Positions 8,055 through 17,679 of a DNA stretch of 64,000 bases are shown piece by piece. Made by a program: the position numbers and the translations under genes. Below the pieces are notes generated by a model. It saw nothing but the letters and a program-made list of their open reading frames with translations, was not told the origin of the DNA and made no database searches. Position 1 is the first letter of the stretch; every line of letters begins with the position of its first letter. This DNA comes from Mucilaginibacter rubeus (GTDB lineage: Bacteria > Bacteroidota > Bacteroidia > Sphingobacteriales > Sphingobacteriaceae), in contig NZ_CP043450.1 of NCBI RefSeq assembly GCF_003286415.2, positions 4,092,001 through 4,156,000 of the forward strand, read 5' to 3'.

Positions 8055-11000
8055 TTAAAAAGTAACATTAACACCTAAGTTGTACGACCTAACCAGTGGA
8101 TAAGTACCATAATCGATACCTGGAGCAAGGTTAGGGTTTTGAGTGTTGTTTGAAGCAGAACCCGAATAGTTGTAATCAACATCAGGGTTATAACCTTTGT
8201 ACTTGGTGATGGTAAACGCGTTAACCACACTTGCAAATACACGTGCTTTGCTCAGTCCTAAAGTTTGTTGTAAGAAGTTAGGCAGCGTATAACCTAAAGT
8301 AAGGTTAGTACAACGCAGGTATGAGCCGCTTTGCAGGTAAAAGGTTGATAAACGGGTACTGTTACTTTGCGTACCGGCACGTGAAGCGCGGTAAAATGAA
8401 CCATCGCCAGGATCGGCTTCGTTACGGTAACGTTGTGCAACGTTAGCATACTGGTTGCCTGAACCTTCCCCATTGTACAAGTAATAATCCTGTCCGTCAA
8501 GGATCTGGTTACCATATGAACCGTTAAAAGAAGCACTTGCGTCAAAACGTTTCCAGGTACTGTTGAAAGCAAAGCCGTAAGTGAATTTGGCGTATGGTGA
8601 ACCGATAACGGTTTTATCAGCATCGTTAACAATACCGTCTTTATTGGTGTCAACAAACCAAAGGTCACCAATTTTGGCAGGGTTGGTTTGTGATGCCGAT
8701 GGTGCTGTTTTACCTAAGTTTGAAGCATTGATTATACCACCAACTTTAAAACCATAAAACATACCTAAAGGCTGGCCTTGTGTTGTGATGCTGGTTAAGT
8801 ATGAACGCTCAGCGCCGTTAATGATGATTGTATTTTGTGCAGGCAATTTAACTACCTTGTTGCGGTTTAATGAAATGTTACCGCTTGCACCAAAAGTAAA
8901 GTCCTTATTGTTGATGATCTTACCGTCTAACTGCAGGTCAAAACCAGTGTTACGGATCTTTGAATCGCGCAGGTTGGTAAGGATGGTTGTACTGCCTGAA
9001 ATAGCCGATATTGGCTGGTTGTACAACAGGTTGTATGAATAACTTAGGTAATAGTTGGCAATAACCTGCAATCTGCCGTTAAATAAACCTATATCTGTAC
9101 CAAAGTTATACTGTGAAGTAGTTTCCCATTTCAGGGTGTTGTCTTTAAGACCACCAGGATAAGTAGCTGTTACAGCACTGTTACCATCAAGTACTACACC
9201 TGTAGGAGTTGCCAATGTTTGCTGGATGTTGTAGTTACCAATGTTGTAGTTACCACTTTTACCCCAGCTTGCACGGATTTTAACTGTTGATTGATCACCA
9301 AGAAAGCTATGGTAGAACGATTCGTCAGAAAGGTTCCAGCCTGCAGCAACAGAAGGGAAATAACCATATTTATTCGCCGGTCCGAAACGTGATGAACCAT
9401 CGGCACGGAACGAAGCGGTTAAGAAATATTTACCAGCGTAGTTATAGTTGGCACGACCAAGATATGACAACAAAGTGAAAGCATTTTTGTAAGCTGAGTT
9501 TAAGCTAAAGTTAGCCGCCAAAGCTCCTTTGTTTGATATTTCGGGGATATTGTCATTCTGGAAACCGTTAGCCGTAACACTAAAATAATCATTAGTAGTA
9601 CGCTGCGCTGTGTAACCAGCCAAAGCGTCAAAATGGTGTTTGCCAATTTGTTTGTTATAGTTTAAGGTAAACTCGGCAAGCTTATCAACCGTTGTTAAGT
9701 TTGAAGCCTGGGCATTGGCTGCCAATATTGATTGTTGAGAACCCGGAGGGAAAGTGCCGCTACTCAATGTAGTAGGGTAATAATAATCATACTTTTCAGT
9801 GTAAGTTTGAGTACCCAGGTTAGTTTTAAAATTAAAGCCAGGTAATATATTATACGTTACATTAGCATTATAAGTACTGCGGTAACCTTTCCTGTTAATT
9901 TTAACACGCTCTGCAAGGGCAACCGGGTTTTCAATTCCCTGGTAACCGTATTGAGTTGAACCAGCAGCTTCGGCATTGGTTGCCAATGTACCATCGGCGT
10001 TATAAGCCGGCAGATATGGCATATAGATCAAAGCGCCCAACACCGGACCGTGGTCAAAACGACCTTCAGGAATTTCCTGGTTGGTATTTTGAGTATATGA
10101 TACGTTTGCACCAATGTGGATACGTTTGCTTACATCGCCCTCAACATTTGAACGGAAGTTATAACGCTGCTGACCTGATGATACGATAATACCAGGGTTG
10201 TTTTGGTAAGAACCGCTAACATAATAACGCACATTATTAGCTGCTCCACCAGAGAAGGAAAGGGTATGTTTCTGGAAAATAGCGTTACGGTATAATTCGT
10301 CCTGCCAGTCGGTATTTACAGTTTGCTTAATAGGGCTTTGTGTTGCAAAATTGTATAAACCATCCGGGATACTCACGCTACCGGTATTACCAACATTGGC
10401 AACACGGGTTGCGTTGTTATCAGAGTACATGGCATCGTTCCAGGTGTGACCGCTATTTATCCAAAGGTCATGATAAGCGTTGTTACGGCCATCAATAACC
10501 AATAAAGCAGCCTGATCGGCATCTAACAATTTCACTTTGTGCGCAAGCTGGTCAACACCGGTTTGTACATCATATTCAAAACGGCCTTTGCCTTCCTTGC
10601 CTTTTTTGGTAGTGATCAATACCACACCACCAGATGCACGGGAACCGTAAATGGCAGCAGATGCAGCATCTTTCAAAATGTCGATGCTTTCGATATCATC
10701 AGGGTTAATGAAAATATCATTGCCCGCAGGATAGCCATCAATTACATATAAAGGATCAGAGCTGGCATTTAACGAACCAACGCCCCTTACCCTGATCTTG
10801 GTGCTTGTGTAAGGTGCACCACTGGTTTGTGATATTTGCACACCTGCTACCTTGCCTGCAAGGGCCTGACCTAATGAAGGAGCCGAAAGATTAAGATCAC
10901 CCGGTTTTATGCTGGCAATAGCACCGGTAACATCACTTTTACGGATAGTTTGGTAACCGATGGCTACAACCTCGTTTAGCATGTTTGCCTTTGGCTTCAT

Positions 11001-11336
11001 CTTAACGTTAATAGTTGATGAACTGCCAACAGTTACTTCCTGCTGATCGTAACCAATAAAATTGAACACCAACACGGCGCCTTCTTCGGCCGAAATGGTG
11101 TATTTACCGTTTGTGTTAGTTGCAGTACCCTTGTCAGAACCTTTAATTCTAACAGATACGCCTGGTAATGGAAGATTAGTTTCGTCGGTAACCGTACCGG
11201 TAATTGGCTTTGCGGCGTTAAATACTATATTCTTTGCCGAAGCGTTTGAGATAAAAGGTTTTAGCAAAACCAGTAAAAATAATACAGGAATTAAAAAAAA
11301 CCTGCTCAAAAGATTTGGATTAATCTTTTTATTCAT
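8055..11336 (-). CDS. SusC/RagA family TonB-dependent glycan transporter
   Basis: About 1093 residues starting at MNKKINPNLLSRFFLI; a start 22 codons upstream is possible. After the signal peptide comes a carboxypeptidase-regulatory-like domain (GTVTDETNLPLPGVSVRIKG), then a plug domain (DVTGAIASIKPGDL ... DDIESIDILKDAASAAIYGS) and a beta-barrel ending in NLGVNVTF. Unlike the second SusC in this window it has no STN domain, so it should not be switched by an ECF sigma/FecR relay; none lies next to it. It imports oligosaccharides through the outer membrane with TonB energy, paired with the adjacent SusD. Confidence 0.95.
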   Translation of the reverse strand: MNKKINPNLLSRFFLIPVLFLLVLLKPFISNASAKNIVFNAAKPITGTVTDETNLPLPGVSVRIKGSDKGTATNTNGKYTISAEEGAVLVFNFIGYDQQEVTVGSSSTINVKMKPKANMLNEVVAIGYQTIRKSDVTGAIASIKPGDLNLSAPSLGQALAGKVAGVQISQTSGAPYTSTKIRVRGVGSLNASSDPLYVIDGYPAGNDIFINPDDIESIDILKDAASAAIYGSRASGGVVLITTKKGKEGKGRFEYDVQTGVDQLAHKVKLLDADQAALLVIDGRNNAYHDLWINSGHTWNDAMYSDNNATRVANVGNTGSVSIPDGLYNFATQSPIKQTVNTDWQDELYRNAIFQKHTLSFSGGAANNVRYYVSGSYQNNPGIIVSSGQQRYNFRSNVEGDVSKRIHIGANVSYTQNTNQEIPEGRFDHGPVLGALIYMPYLPAYNADGTLATNAEAAGSTQYGYQGIENPVALAERVKINRKGYRSTYNANVTYNILPGFNFKTNLGTQTYTEKYDYYYPTTLSSGTFPPGSQQSILAANAQASNLTTVDKLAEFTLNYNKQIGKHHFDALAGYTAQRTTNDYFSVTANGFQNDNIPEISNKGALAANFSLNSAYKNAFTLLSYLGRANYNYAGKYFLTASFRADGSSRFGPANKYGYFPSVAAGWNLSDESFYHSFLGDQSTVKIRASWGKSGNYNIGNYNIQQTLATPTGVVLDGNSAVTATYPGGLKDNTLKWETTSQYNFGTDIGLFNGRLQVIANYYLSYSYNLLYNQPISAISGSTTILTNLRDSKIRNTGFDLQLDGKIINNKDFTFGASGNISLNRNKVVKLPAQNTIIINGAERSYLTSITTQGQPLGMFYGFKVGGIINASNLGKTAPSASQTNPAKIGDLWFVDTNKDGIVNDADKTVIGSPYAKFTYGFAFNSTWKRFDASASFNGSYGNQILDGQDYYLYNGEGSGNQYANVAQRYRNEADPGDGSFYRASRAGTQSNSTRLSTFYLQSGSYLRCTNLTLGYTLPNFLQQTLGLSKARVFASVVNAFTITKYKGYNPDVDYNYSGSASNNTQNPNLAPGIDYGTYPLVRSYNLGVNVTF

Positions 11337-11715
11337 ACTTTTAAAATTGATTGTTGAAAGAAATGACTTAAAGCCTTGGACCGCTTTTGAGTTATTTGAC
11401 AATTTTCCCGGACCAGGTGAGTGTTAGCGCATTCACCGGTTCTTAGTTTTATCGCCGAGCTCGATGTTAAGTTGAAGTTAATGTTACATAGGCGACTTTT
11501 TTTAAAGAAGTGAGCAAATAATTAATAGTTTCATAATTATTATTGCGTTAATATTAAACAATATTAATATAGAGTTGTTAATATTGTAATAATTGCAGCA
11601 AAGCTAAACCAGTTATCTTAACCAAAGGATACCTTAATGTTAAGTTTATATTAACAAACAATAAAAAACACCTGCCTTTTTTGCAAGCATTTTTACTTTA
11701 GTAAAGTCTTTAACA
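11337..11715. other. AT-rich leader region of the first susCD operon
   Basis: This 379-bp gap separates the upstream gene end from the SusC start. It is strongly AT-rich with TTAATATT-type tracts near 11541-11590. A TAGCTTTG match to the Bacteroidota -7 element occurs on the minus strand at 11606-11599, but the nearest TTTG (11626-11623) is closer than the usual spacing, so I do not call a promoter. No hairpin terminator stands out. Confidence 0.4.
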
Positions 11716-12594
11716 CTACCATGAAGTAGTGGTAAAATTCACGTTATTTTTTCGTGATGAGGTAACCGCTATCCCCTTAACATCGCCGCCAAGCAATGAA
11801 AAACCTTCCAACTCGTCGCCCCTGTCTATGCCGTCAACCTGGCTAAGCACCACCTGCTTACCCGTCTCAATCGACTTTTTAAGATCAACGTAAGTAAACC
11901 GCCACTGCCTCCCTTCAAGCTTATTCTGAATAAGCACCAGAACGCCTTTATCAGCCTTCCAAAACAGGTTTTGTACCCACGGTGTGCATGTAAACTTTTT
12001 GTAAAGTACGCCGGGCTCCTTGGTGCTTTTGGCTTTAGCCAGTTTTTCCGGGTCGTATAAACGCACTTCGTTGCCGTGATCGCCATAATCGGCAGTGGCT
12101 ACATACCACTTATTATTATATTTAACATACTCCGGCCGGGTGCCTTGTATACAGGCGTCATCCTCAATGGTGTTGATCAGGTTACCATCAAGCGTACCTG
12201 TTTTAAGCAAGCCTTTCCAGTTTACGTTATAAATTACAGCGCGCCATTGACTTCCTGCAGCATTTAGCCTGATAGAATTACCTATAAAAGTTGGCCCCTT
12301 ATCATTATTATAAGCAATACCGGTTGGATGGTTAATAACATCCTGCCCGTTCTGGGTTAGCTTATATTCTTTATGCTGATATATTAAACTATCGTGATCC
12401 AGTTTAAACTCGCGGATCATCCCTACTTCCCTGTCGCCGTATAAAAATATACGACCGTTTTGGTAAGAGATGCCCTGGCAGGCGCCCAACGAATCGACGG
12501 TGATGGCGCGATCAAGTTTTTGATCAATTGTCCCGGTGGTGATACTGCCGATACCTAAAACAGCAGCTATTATAGTTAAAGTAAGTTTTTGCAT
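11716..12594 (-). CDS. Secreted protein of unknown function
   Basis: A 292-residue protein with an N-terminal signal peptide (MQKLTLTIIAAVLGIGSITT). The rest is beta-rich, with repeated short strands such as GRIFLYGDREVGMIREFKLD, NKWYVATADYGDHGNEVRLY and GVLVLIQNKLEGRQWRFTYV, which suggests a propeller-like fold. I do not recognise the family. It begins 11 bp after the DUF218 gene, so the two form an operon. Its C-terminus (NNVNFTTTSW) has no sorting signal that I recognise. Confidence 0.8.
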   Translation of the reverse strand: MQKLTLTIIAAVLGIGSITTGTIDQKLDRAITVDSLGACQGISYQNGRIFLYGDREVGMIREFKLDHDSLIYQHKEYKLTQNGQDVINHPTGIAYNNDKGPTFIGNSIRLNAAGSQWRAVIYNVNWKGLLKTGTLDGNLINTIEDDACIQGTRPEYVKYNNKWYVATADYGDHGNEVRLYDPEKLAKAKSTKEPGVLYKKFTCTPWVQNLFWKADKGVLVLIQNKLEGRQWRFTYVDLKKSIETGKQVVLSQVDGIDRGDELEGFSLLGGDVKGIAVTSSRKNNVNFTTTSW

Positions 12595-12605
12595 GTGTTT
12601 AAATA

Positions 12606-13847
12606 TTAACGAGGGTCAAGGGGTTCGTCCGGGTCAATTTGTTTTGCTTCTTCAACCGGGTAATATTCAACTTCGGTTTCAGAGTTACGCTTGGCCAGTT
12701 TATAAGGCACATAGTTGAGTTCCTTTTGGCAACGGGCGTCCATGGTCATGATAAAATCAGTTTGTGATTTATCGGTTACCACAATCCCCGGCTTATCAGC
12801 AGGGATACCATACTTATAAAGCAACCTTGCGCTGTTACGCATGTTGGTAGTTGTATGGCGAGCATGCGGTTCAATGATGATCACGTTTTCCGGCATATGA
12901 AGCGTTTTCATCAGGTAAACCTTCATTTCTTCGGCCTCGTTATATTTTGTTTTATAAGGATGTACCTTACCGCCCGATACAATAATAAAAGGTGCCTTGC
13001 CAGCCTTATATTCCTGTACCGCCAACCTACAGCGCAACATCCCCTCCCCGCTCAGCGGCGATGTTAAATTATCCGGACCAGCACCAGGCACCAGGATGTT
13101 TGAATATGGATAATCGGCCCACTTAATGGTTTTAACACGGGCTACCGCAGCTTTATTGGCGTTTAGCTCCATCGGCTCGTAATTGGCTGGATCCTGCCTT
13201 TCGTTAATTTGCAGATAAAGCAGAGCAGCCTGCATGGCAGGTTCAAAAAACAGCTTTGTTCCTTTAATATCACCTACCAATGTAGCGCTGGCATCATACA
13301 TCAGCGTATAATACGCCCTCGATCTAACATTATAGCTAATGGAATCTATTTGCGGATAGTTAGGCTTTTTACCTTCGGCATAAACACCTATTGTGTAGTT
13401 AATACTACCTGCATCCTGCTCCCAGGCTTTTACAAGCAATTGCCCGGGCGATAGCTTTTTATACAAGTTATAAAAGCCCGATGGGATCAGTTTTAATTTA
13501 ACCAGCTTATCAAGCGCGTTACCTGCTTTATACAAAGCAGCAAGGCGTTCGCTCACCGTTTTGATATCATCATCGGTCAGTTTTACGGCTGCTGTAAGGC
13601 ATGAGGCATCTTTACAATCGGTAAGTGAAGCGTTAAGGGCGCTTAGCTTCTTTTGTAAAAGTTGCGACAGTTCCGGATCATTTTTGAGTAAAGCGCGTAC
13701 TTCGGCATCCTGCTCAAAAAAAGTAAGCAGGCCGTAGTTTTTTGTTTTTACATAATCTGTCGGGGTATTTTTAACTGTGGCCGGGGCTTGCGCGGAGGCG
13801 CTTAAACCGCCTAAACCAAGCATTGCTAATAGCAGGAGTTTTTTCAT
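12606..13847 (-). CDS. Secreted DUF218/YdcF-like domain protein
   Basis: About 413 residues from MKKLLLLAMLGLGGLSASAQ (signal peptide); the frame is open six codons further upstream. The N-terminal half is helical and not recognised. The C-terminal half (about 240-400) has the DUF218 pattern: SNILVPGAGPD, LAVQEYKAGKAPFIIVSGGK, NEAEEMKVYLM, and VIIIEPHARHTTTNMRNSA. YdcF/SanA-type DUF218 proteins are linked to envelope functions, but substrate is unclear. The signal peptide places it in the periplasm. It is divergent from the two-component system, with 186 bp between starts. Confidence 0.87.
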   Translation of the reverse strand: MKKLLLLAMLGLGGLSASAQAPATVKNTPTDYVKTKNYGLLTFFEQDAEVRALLKNDPELSQLLQKKLSALNASLTDCKDASCLTAAVKLTDDDIKTVSERLAALYKAGNALDKLVKLKLIPSGFYNLYKKLSPGQLLVKAWEQDAGSINYTIGVYAEGKKPNYPQIDSISYNVRSRAYYTLMYDASATLVGDIKGTKLFFEPAMQAALLYLQINERQDPANYEPMELNANKAAVARVKTIKWADYPYSNILVPGAGPDNLTSPLSGEGMLRCRLAVQEYKAGKAPFIIVSGGKVHPYKTKYNEAEEMKVYLMKTLHMPENVIIIEPHARHTTTNMRNSARLLYKYGIPADKPGIVVTDKSQTDFIMTMDARCQKELNYVPYKLAKRNSETEVEYYPVEEAKQIDPDEPLDPR

Positions 13848-14033
13848 TGAGCTGTTTTTTAACAAGGCGCAAATAACGCCTAAGCAGATAAACTCAAGGT
13901 TAACTACCGGTAACTTTCCTCTTACAAAACAGGCCTAATTTTGATTTAAAATAAGATATGCCACCTTTTGGACAAAATAATCCATGTCAATTTTGATATT
14001 TGCAAAAGCTGATAATTATACCGAATATCCCTC

Positions 14034-15218
14034 ATGGAAAATGCCGCCTTACTGAAAGCCATTATTGAAAACGCTATTGATGGTATTATCACCATTGATG
14101 AACGGGGGAATATCGAAACCATCAACCCTTCGGCATGTAAACTTTTTCAGTACGAACCAGGTGAGGTTGTTGGTAAAAATATATCCATATTGATGCCTCA
14201 ACCTTACAAGCAGGAGCATGATCATTACATTGACCGTTACCAAACTACCGGCAAGGCGCACATTATAGGAATTGGTCGTGAAGTAACAGGTTTACGCAAG
14301 GACGGTACGCAATTCCCGTTCAGGCTTGGGGTTAGCAATGTAAATTTTTCGGGGCGCAAAATATATGCCGGCTTTATCCATGACCTGAGCCGCGAAAAAG
14401 AAGCTGAGGAAAAACTGAAAGAATACGCCGCCCATCTGGAAGATGTTGTAGAAGAGCGTACGCTGTCATTAAAGCAATCTGTACGGGAACTGCAAAAGGC
14501 AAAAGAAGAAGTAAGCCAATCCCTTGAAAAAGAAAAAGAACTGGGACAGCTGAAAAGCCGCTTTGTATCCATGGCCTCGCACGAGTTTCGTACCCCCCTG
14601 AGTGCTGTGCAGCTATCAGCCTCGCTTATTGATAAATATGCCGAACCGCTGCATAGCCCGCAAATAGGCAAGCATGTTAATAAGATCAAGAACGCCGTAG
14701 GTAACCTTACCACCATCCTGAACGATTTTCTTTCACTTGAAAAATTAGAGGCCGGGCGTGTTGAACCGTCGTATACTTCTTTTGATATCGTTAAGCTGGC
14801 CGAGGAGATAACTGAAGAAATGCAGCTCATGGCTAAGCAAAATCAAAATATCCTTTACCAGCATACCGGTACCACCAGCATGGTACAGCTTGATATCAAC
14901 CTGCTTAAAAACTGCATTATCAACCTTATTACCAACGCCATCAAATATTCGGGCGAAAACAGCTTTATTGAATTTAATACTGAAATTAACGAATCCGGCT
15001 GTTCGGTAACTATCAAGGACAACGGTATAGGGATACCGGAGAGCGATCAGAAACACTTATTTGAGGCTTTTTTCAGGGCGCATAATACCGGTAATATTCC
15101 CGGCACTGGTTTAGGACTAAACATTGTTGCCCGGTATGCCGCGCTCATGAACGGTAAGGTTGATTTTGAAAGCAATGTAAACGAAGGTACTTCATTCACC
15201 ATTTCATTCCCTGCATAA
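14034..15218 (+). CDS. FixL-like haem-PAS sensor histidine kinase
   Basis: A soluble 394-residue kinase with no membrane segment: PAS (about 5-125), coiled coil (125-172), HisKA with H183 (SMASHEFRTPLS) and HATPase with N box NLITNAIKYSG, DNGIGIPESD and GTGLGLNI. The PAS matches rhizobial FixL closely. H62 in PYKQEHDHYIDRY matches the haem-ligating H200 of Bradyrhizobium FixL by spacing, R68 matches R206, H76 matches H214, and R82 in HIIGIGR matches the O2-contacting R220. I therefore infer an oxygen- or NO-sensing haem kinase. The stop overlaps the next start by one base (TAATG), which couples it to its partner. Confidence 0.9.
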   Translation: MENAALLKAIIENAIDGIITIDERGNIETINPSACKLFQYEPGEVVGKNISILMPQPYKQEHDHYIDRYQTTGKAHIIGIGREVTGLRKDGTQFPFRLGVSNVNFSGRKIYAGFIHDLSREKEAEEKLKEYAAHLEDVVEERTLSLKQSVRELQKAKEEVSQSLEKEKELGQLKSRFVSMASHEFRTPLSAVQLSASLIDKYAEPLHSPQIGKHVNKIKNAVGNLTTILNDFLSLEKLEAGRVEPSYTSFDIVKLAEEITEEMQLMAKQNQNILYQHTGTTSMVQLDINLLKNCIINLITNAIKYSGENSFIEFNTEINESGCSVTIKDNGIGIPESDQKHLFEAFFRAHNTGNIPGTGLGLNIVARYAALMNGKVDFESNVNEGTSFTISFPA

Positions 15219-16261
15219 TGAGCCAAAAGATCCTGATCATAGAAGATAATACCGACATCCGCGAAAACGTGGTTGAAATACTGGGCCTGGCCGGTTACAC
15301 TGTTTTTGAAGCGGACAATGGCAAAACCGGTGTCGACCTCGCCATAAAAAACCTACCCGATGTGATTTTGTGCGATATTATGATGCCCGAGCTTGACGGC
15401 TATGGCGTTTTATACATGCTGAACAAAAATCCGGAAACGGCAACCATCCCTTTCATATTTTTAACAGCGAAAGCCGAACGAATAGACCAACGCAAGGGCA
15501 TGGAAATGGGGGCGGATGATTATCTGACCAAGCCTTTTGATGATATGGAATTGTTGAGCGCTATTGAAAGCAGGCTCCGGAAAAAAACTGCCCAGCAAAA
15601 CTTTTATAGCCAATCGCTTGATAGCTTAAGTTCTATCGTATCAAAAAACACCGGTCTCGCCGAACTAAAGCGCATTATTGCCGAACGTAAGGCGCGCCTG
15701 TTTAAAAAAGACCAGGTTATTTATTATGATGGCGATAAAGGGACTGGCTTGTACCTGATATTGAGAGGCAGGGTTAAAACCGTTAAACTGGCCGACGATG
15801 GCCGCGAACTGATGACAGGCATCCACTCGGCCGAAGAGTACCTGGGTGTAAATGCCATGCTCTCCAACGAGGCATATACCGATACTGCCACCGCGATGGA
15901 GGATAGCCTGCTCTGCCTGATCCCGAAAGACCAGCTGGATAACCTGCTTAATTTATATCCGGACGTTGCCCGTGAGTTTATCAAGTTACTCTCCAACCAT
16001 ATCCGCGACAGGGAAGAACAGCTTTTGCAACTGGCCTATAACTCGGTACGGAAAAGAATGGCCGATACCCTGATGCGTTTATATAAACAACAGGGAGGCG
16101 ATTTCAAAGTATCCCGCGAGGACCTTGCAGCCATGGCCGGTGTCGCGACAGAAACCGTAAGCCGCACCCTTACCGATTTTAAAGATGAAAACCTTATTGA
16201 TAAAAAAGGCAGCCAGATCACAGTGCTTTCACCCGAGCGGCTTGGCAAAATGAAAAACTGA
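15218..16261 (+). CDS. Response regulator: receiver domain fused to a Crp-type DNA-binding regulator
   Basis: 347 residues. The REC domain (1-123) has acidic E9/D10, phospho-acceptor D53 (ILCDIMMPELDG), T83 and K105. A cNMP-binding-like beta-roll (about 150-260) and a Crp winged helix (about 275-340, EDLAAMAGVATETVSRTL) follow. It has the standard recognition motif ETVSR, unlike the Crp protein at the window start. It replaces FixJ as output of the FixL-like kinase, so phosphorylation, rather than only ligand binding, should drive a Crp-type dimer. No FNR-type cysteine cluster is present. Confidence 0.92.
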   Translation: MSQKILIIEDNTDIRENVVEILGLAGYTVFEADNGKTGVDLAIKNLPDVILCDIMMPELDGYGVLYMLNKNPETATIPFIFLTAKAERIDQRKGMEMGADDYLTKPFDDMELLSAIESRLRKKTAQQNFYSQSLDSLSSIVSKNTGLAELKRIIAERKARLFKKDQVIYYDGDKGTGLYLILRGRVKTVKLADDGRELMTGIHSAEEYLGVNAMLSNEAYTDTATAMEDSLLCLIPKDQLDNLLNLYPDVAREFIKLLSNHIRDREEQLLQLAYNSVRKRMADTLMRLYKQQGGDFKVSREDLAAMAGVATETVSRTLTDFKDENLIDKKGSQITVLSPERLGKMKN

Positions 16262-16345
16262 CCGTCGTCACTTTTTTAGCTGATATTGCTCATTCCTGCA
16301 ACGATGGCTTAAGGGTAGCTTTGCCTTTGGTTAAGTAAATTAAGG

Positions 16346-16807
16346 ATGAAAGCGATAGCCTACAATATTAAGCCCTTCGAAAAAGAGTTTCTGGCGATAG
16401 CCAATCATAAAAAGCATGAGATTACATTGATATCAAACAATCTCACAACAGATACCGCCATATTTGCGGAAGGGAAAACGGCAGCTATCATAACCGTTGA
16501 CGATGAAGTATCAGCCGATGTTATGGAGAAGCTGGCCATAGCAGGTATTAAATACATTGTTACCCGTTCATCCGAAACAGGTCATATTAATAAAGAAGCA
16601 GCCGGGCTATTTGGCATTAAACTCGCCAATATTCCCTTAACCTCACCACAACATATCCAGAGTGGCGATGACGAATTACAAGAGATTTCCAATCAAACCA
16701 TCCGCTGCCTGGATTTGTGGCAGTTAAATAAATGTGTAGGCAAGGCCTGTGTTTGTGCTAAAGGGTGCAGGGCAGTAGTAGAGGATGAAATAAAGGAAAC
16801 GGTATAG
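16346..16807 (+). CDS. Orphan D-lactate dehydrogenase N-terminal domain with cysteine-rich tail
   Basis: Residues 1-105 resemble the N-terminal (catalytic-lobe) segment of fermentative D-lactate dehydrogenase LdhA (MKAIAYNIKPFEKEFL; MEKLAIAGIKYIVTRSSETG; INKEAAGLFGIKLANIP). The similarity stops where the NAD-binding domain should begin, so the catalytic Arg/Glu/His set and Rossmann fold are absent. A tail follows with C121, C130, C135, C137 and C141 (KCVGKACVCAKGCR). It cannot be a working dehydrogenase. It lies 84 bp after the REC-Crp gene on the same strand. A redox, metal or Fe-S role linked to oxygen signalling is inference. The short length looks genuine, with no frameshift remnant downstream. 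Confidence 0.8.
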   Translation: MKAIAYNIKPFEKEFLAIANHKKHEITLISNNLTTDTAIFAEGKTAAIITVDDEVSADVMEKLAIAGIKYIVTRSSETGHINKEAAGLFGIKLANIPLTSPQHIQSGDDELQEISNQTIRCLDLWQLNKCVGKACVCAKGCRAVVEDEIKETV

Positions 16808-17061
16808 CCATCGAAAGTTTCCCTCTAACCTATATTTCTAAAGTTGCCCTTTTACTCTATCTAAAACAAGTACTTGGTATATCTCCTGATATGCGCCGTG
16901 GGTGCTACCCTATTAATGAAGTTTATAATCGATATTGTAAGGGTAGCCTCTATGAGGCAAAGGATTGTTGTTCCTATTTTACTACAAATAGGTATCCCCT
17001 ACGGGGAATTGTAAATGAAGAGTTATAAAGCATATGCGTTTCAATAAAAAAACAAACAGAC
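16808..17061. other. Intergenic region with two inverted repeats
   Basis: No gene is seen. GCTACCCTA (about 16909-16917) and TAAGGGTAGC (about 16946-16956) form one inverted pair, and TCCCC-TAC-GGGGA lies near 16995-17007. The latter resembles the GGTATCCCCTACG hairpin upstream of fecR at 42994. They may be terminator or regulatory structures; neither has a clear T-run. Confidence 0.4.
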
Positions 17062-17463
17062 TTACTTCTGTATCAACACCAGCAATTGCTGTGGGGTTTC
17101 GTAGGTTGTACCTTTGTAGCTAAGGGCTTTAACGCCAACACATACGGTATCTACAACCTTAGCAGCATGTGTGATGTAGATTTTTCCCCTCACATCCGGC
17201 TCGGTGCCGTCATTTACCATTTTCATACCGCTTAGCAATTGCATCACGCTGTCGATACCAGGCTTTTTGTCAAAGTGTTTTTCTTTACCTTCGGGAAAGT
17301 AATAATCAAACTTATCGCAGGTAATCCTAAATTGTGTTTCGCGGCCAAGCTCAGTAAACTTGAACTTGATGGATTGTACATCATCATTTGAAGCGGTTTT
17401 GCTTTTGCAGGCTGCAAACGTAACAGCAATAAAAAAGAATGTTAAAAGGTTACTCTTTTTCAT
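17062..17463 (-). CDS. Small predicted lipoprotein, function unknown
   Basis: 133 residues with a signal peptide and lipobox (FIAVTFAAC, cysteine at about residue 19) followed by KSKTAS. The mature part is beta-rich (IKFKFTELGRETQFRITCDK, GKIYITHAAKVVDTVCVGVK). I do not recognise the family. It appears monocistronic, with non-coding stretches on both sides. Confidence 0.8.
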   Translation of the reverse strand: MKKSNLLTFFFIAVTFAACKSKTASNDDVQSIKFKFTELGRETQFRITCDKFDYYFPEGKEKHFDKKPGIDSVMQLLSGMKMVNDGTEPDVRGKIYITHAAKVVDTVCVGVKALSYKGTTYETPQQLLVLIQK

Positions 17464-17679
17464 AAAGGTTTTAATATTAACATAAACCTACAAAATATCC
17501 TGAAACTAATACAGCAATCAAAATTAATCGACTTTATTCAGGCTATGATTTTTAACTTTAAAAAGCATGCATCTAATGCGAATGCGCTGCTTTCGCCTTG
17601 TTGTTTATAATCATTACATTAAAGTTTATTTATTAAGATTTGGTTGTAAATTGCAAGTTCTTATATATACAAGAACGAT

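Noticed and set aside
11599..11626. Bacteroidota-type promoter before the first susC gene
   Set aside because: TAGCTTTG fits the -7 element but the TTTG at the -33 side is spaced too closely.
14237..14830. 197-codon open frame opposite the haem kinase
   Set aside because: It is serine- and arginine-rich low-complexity text, antisense to conserved PAS and HisKA coding sequence.
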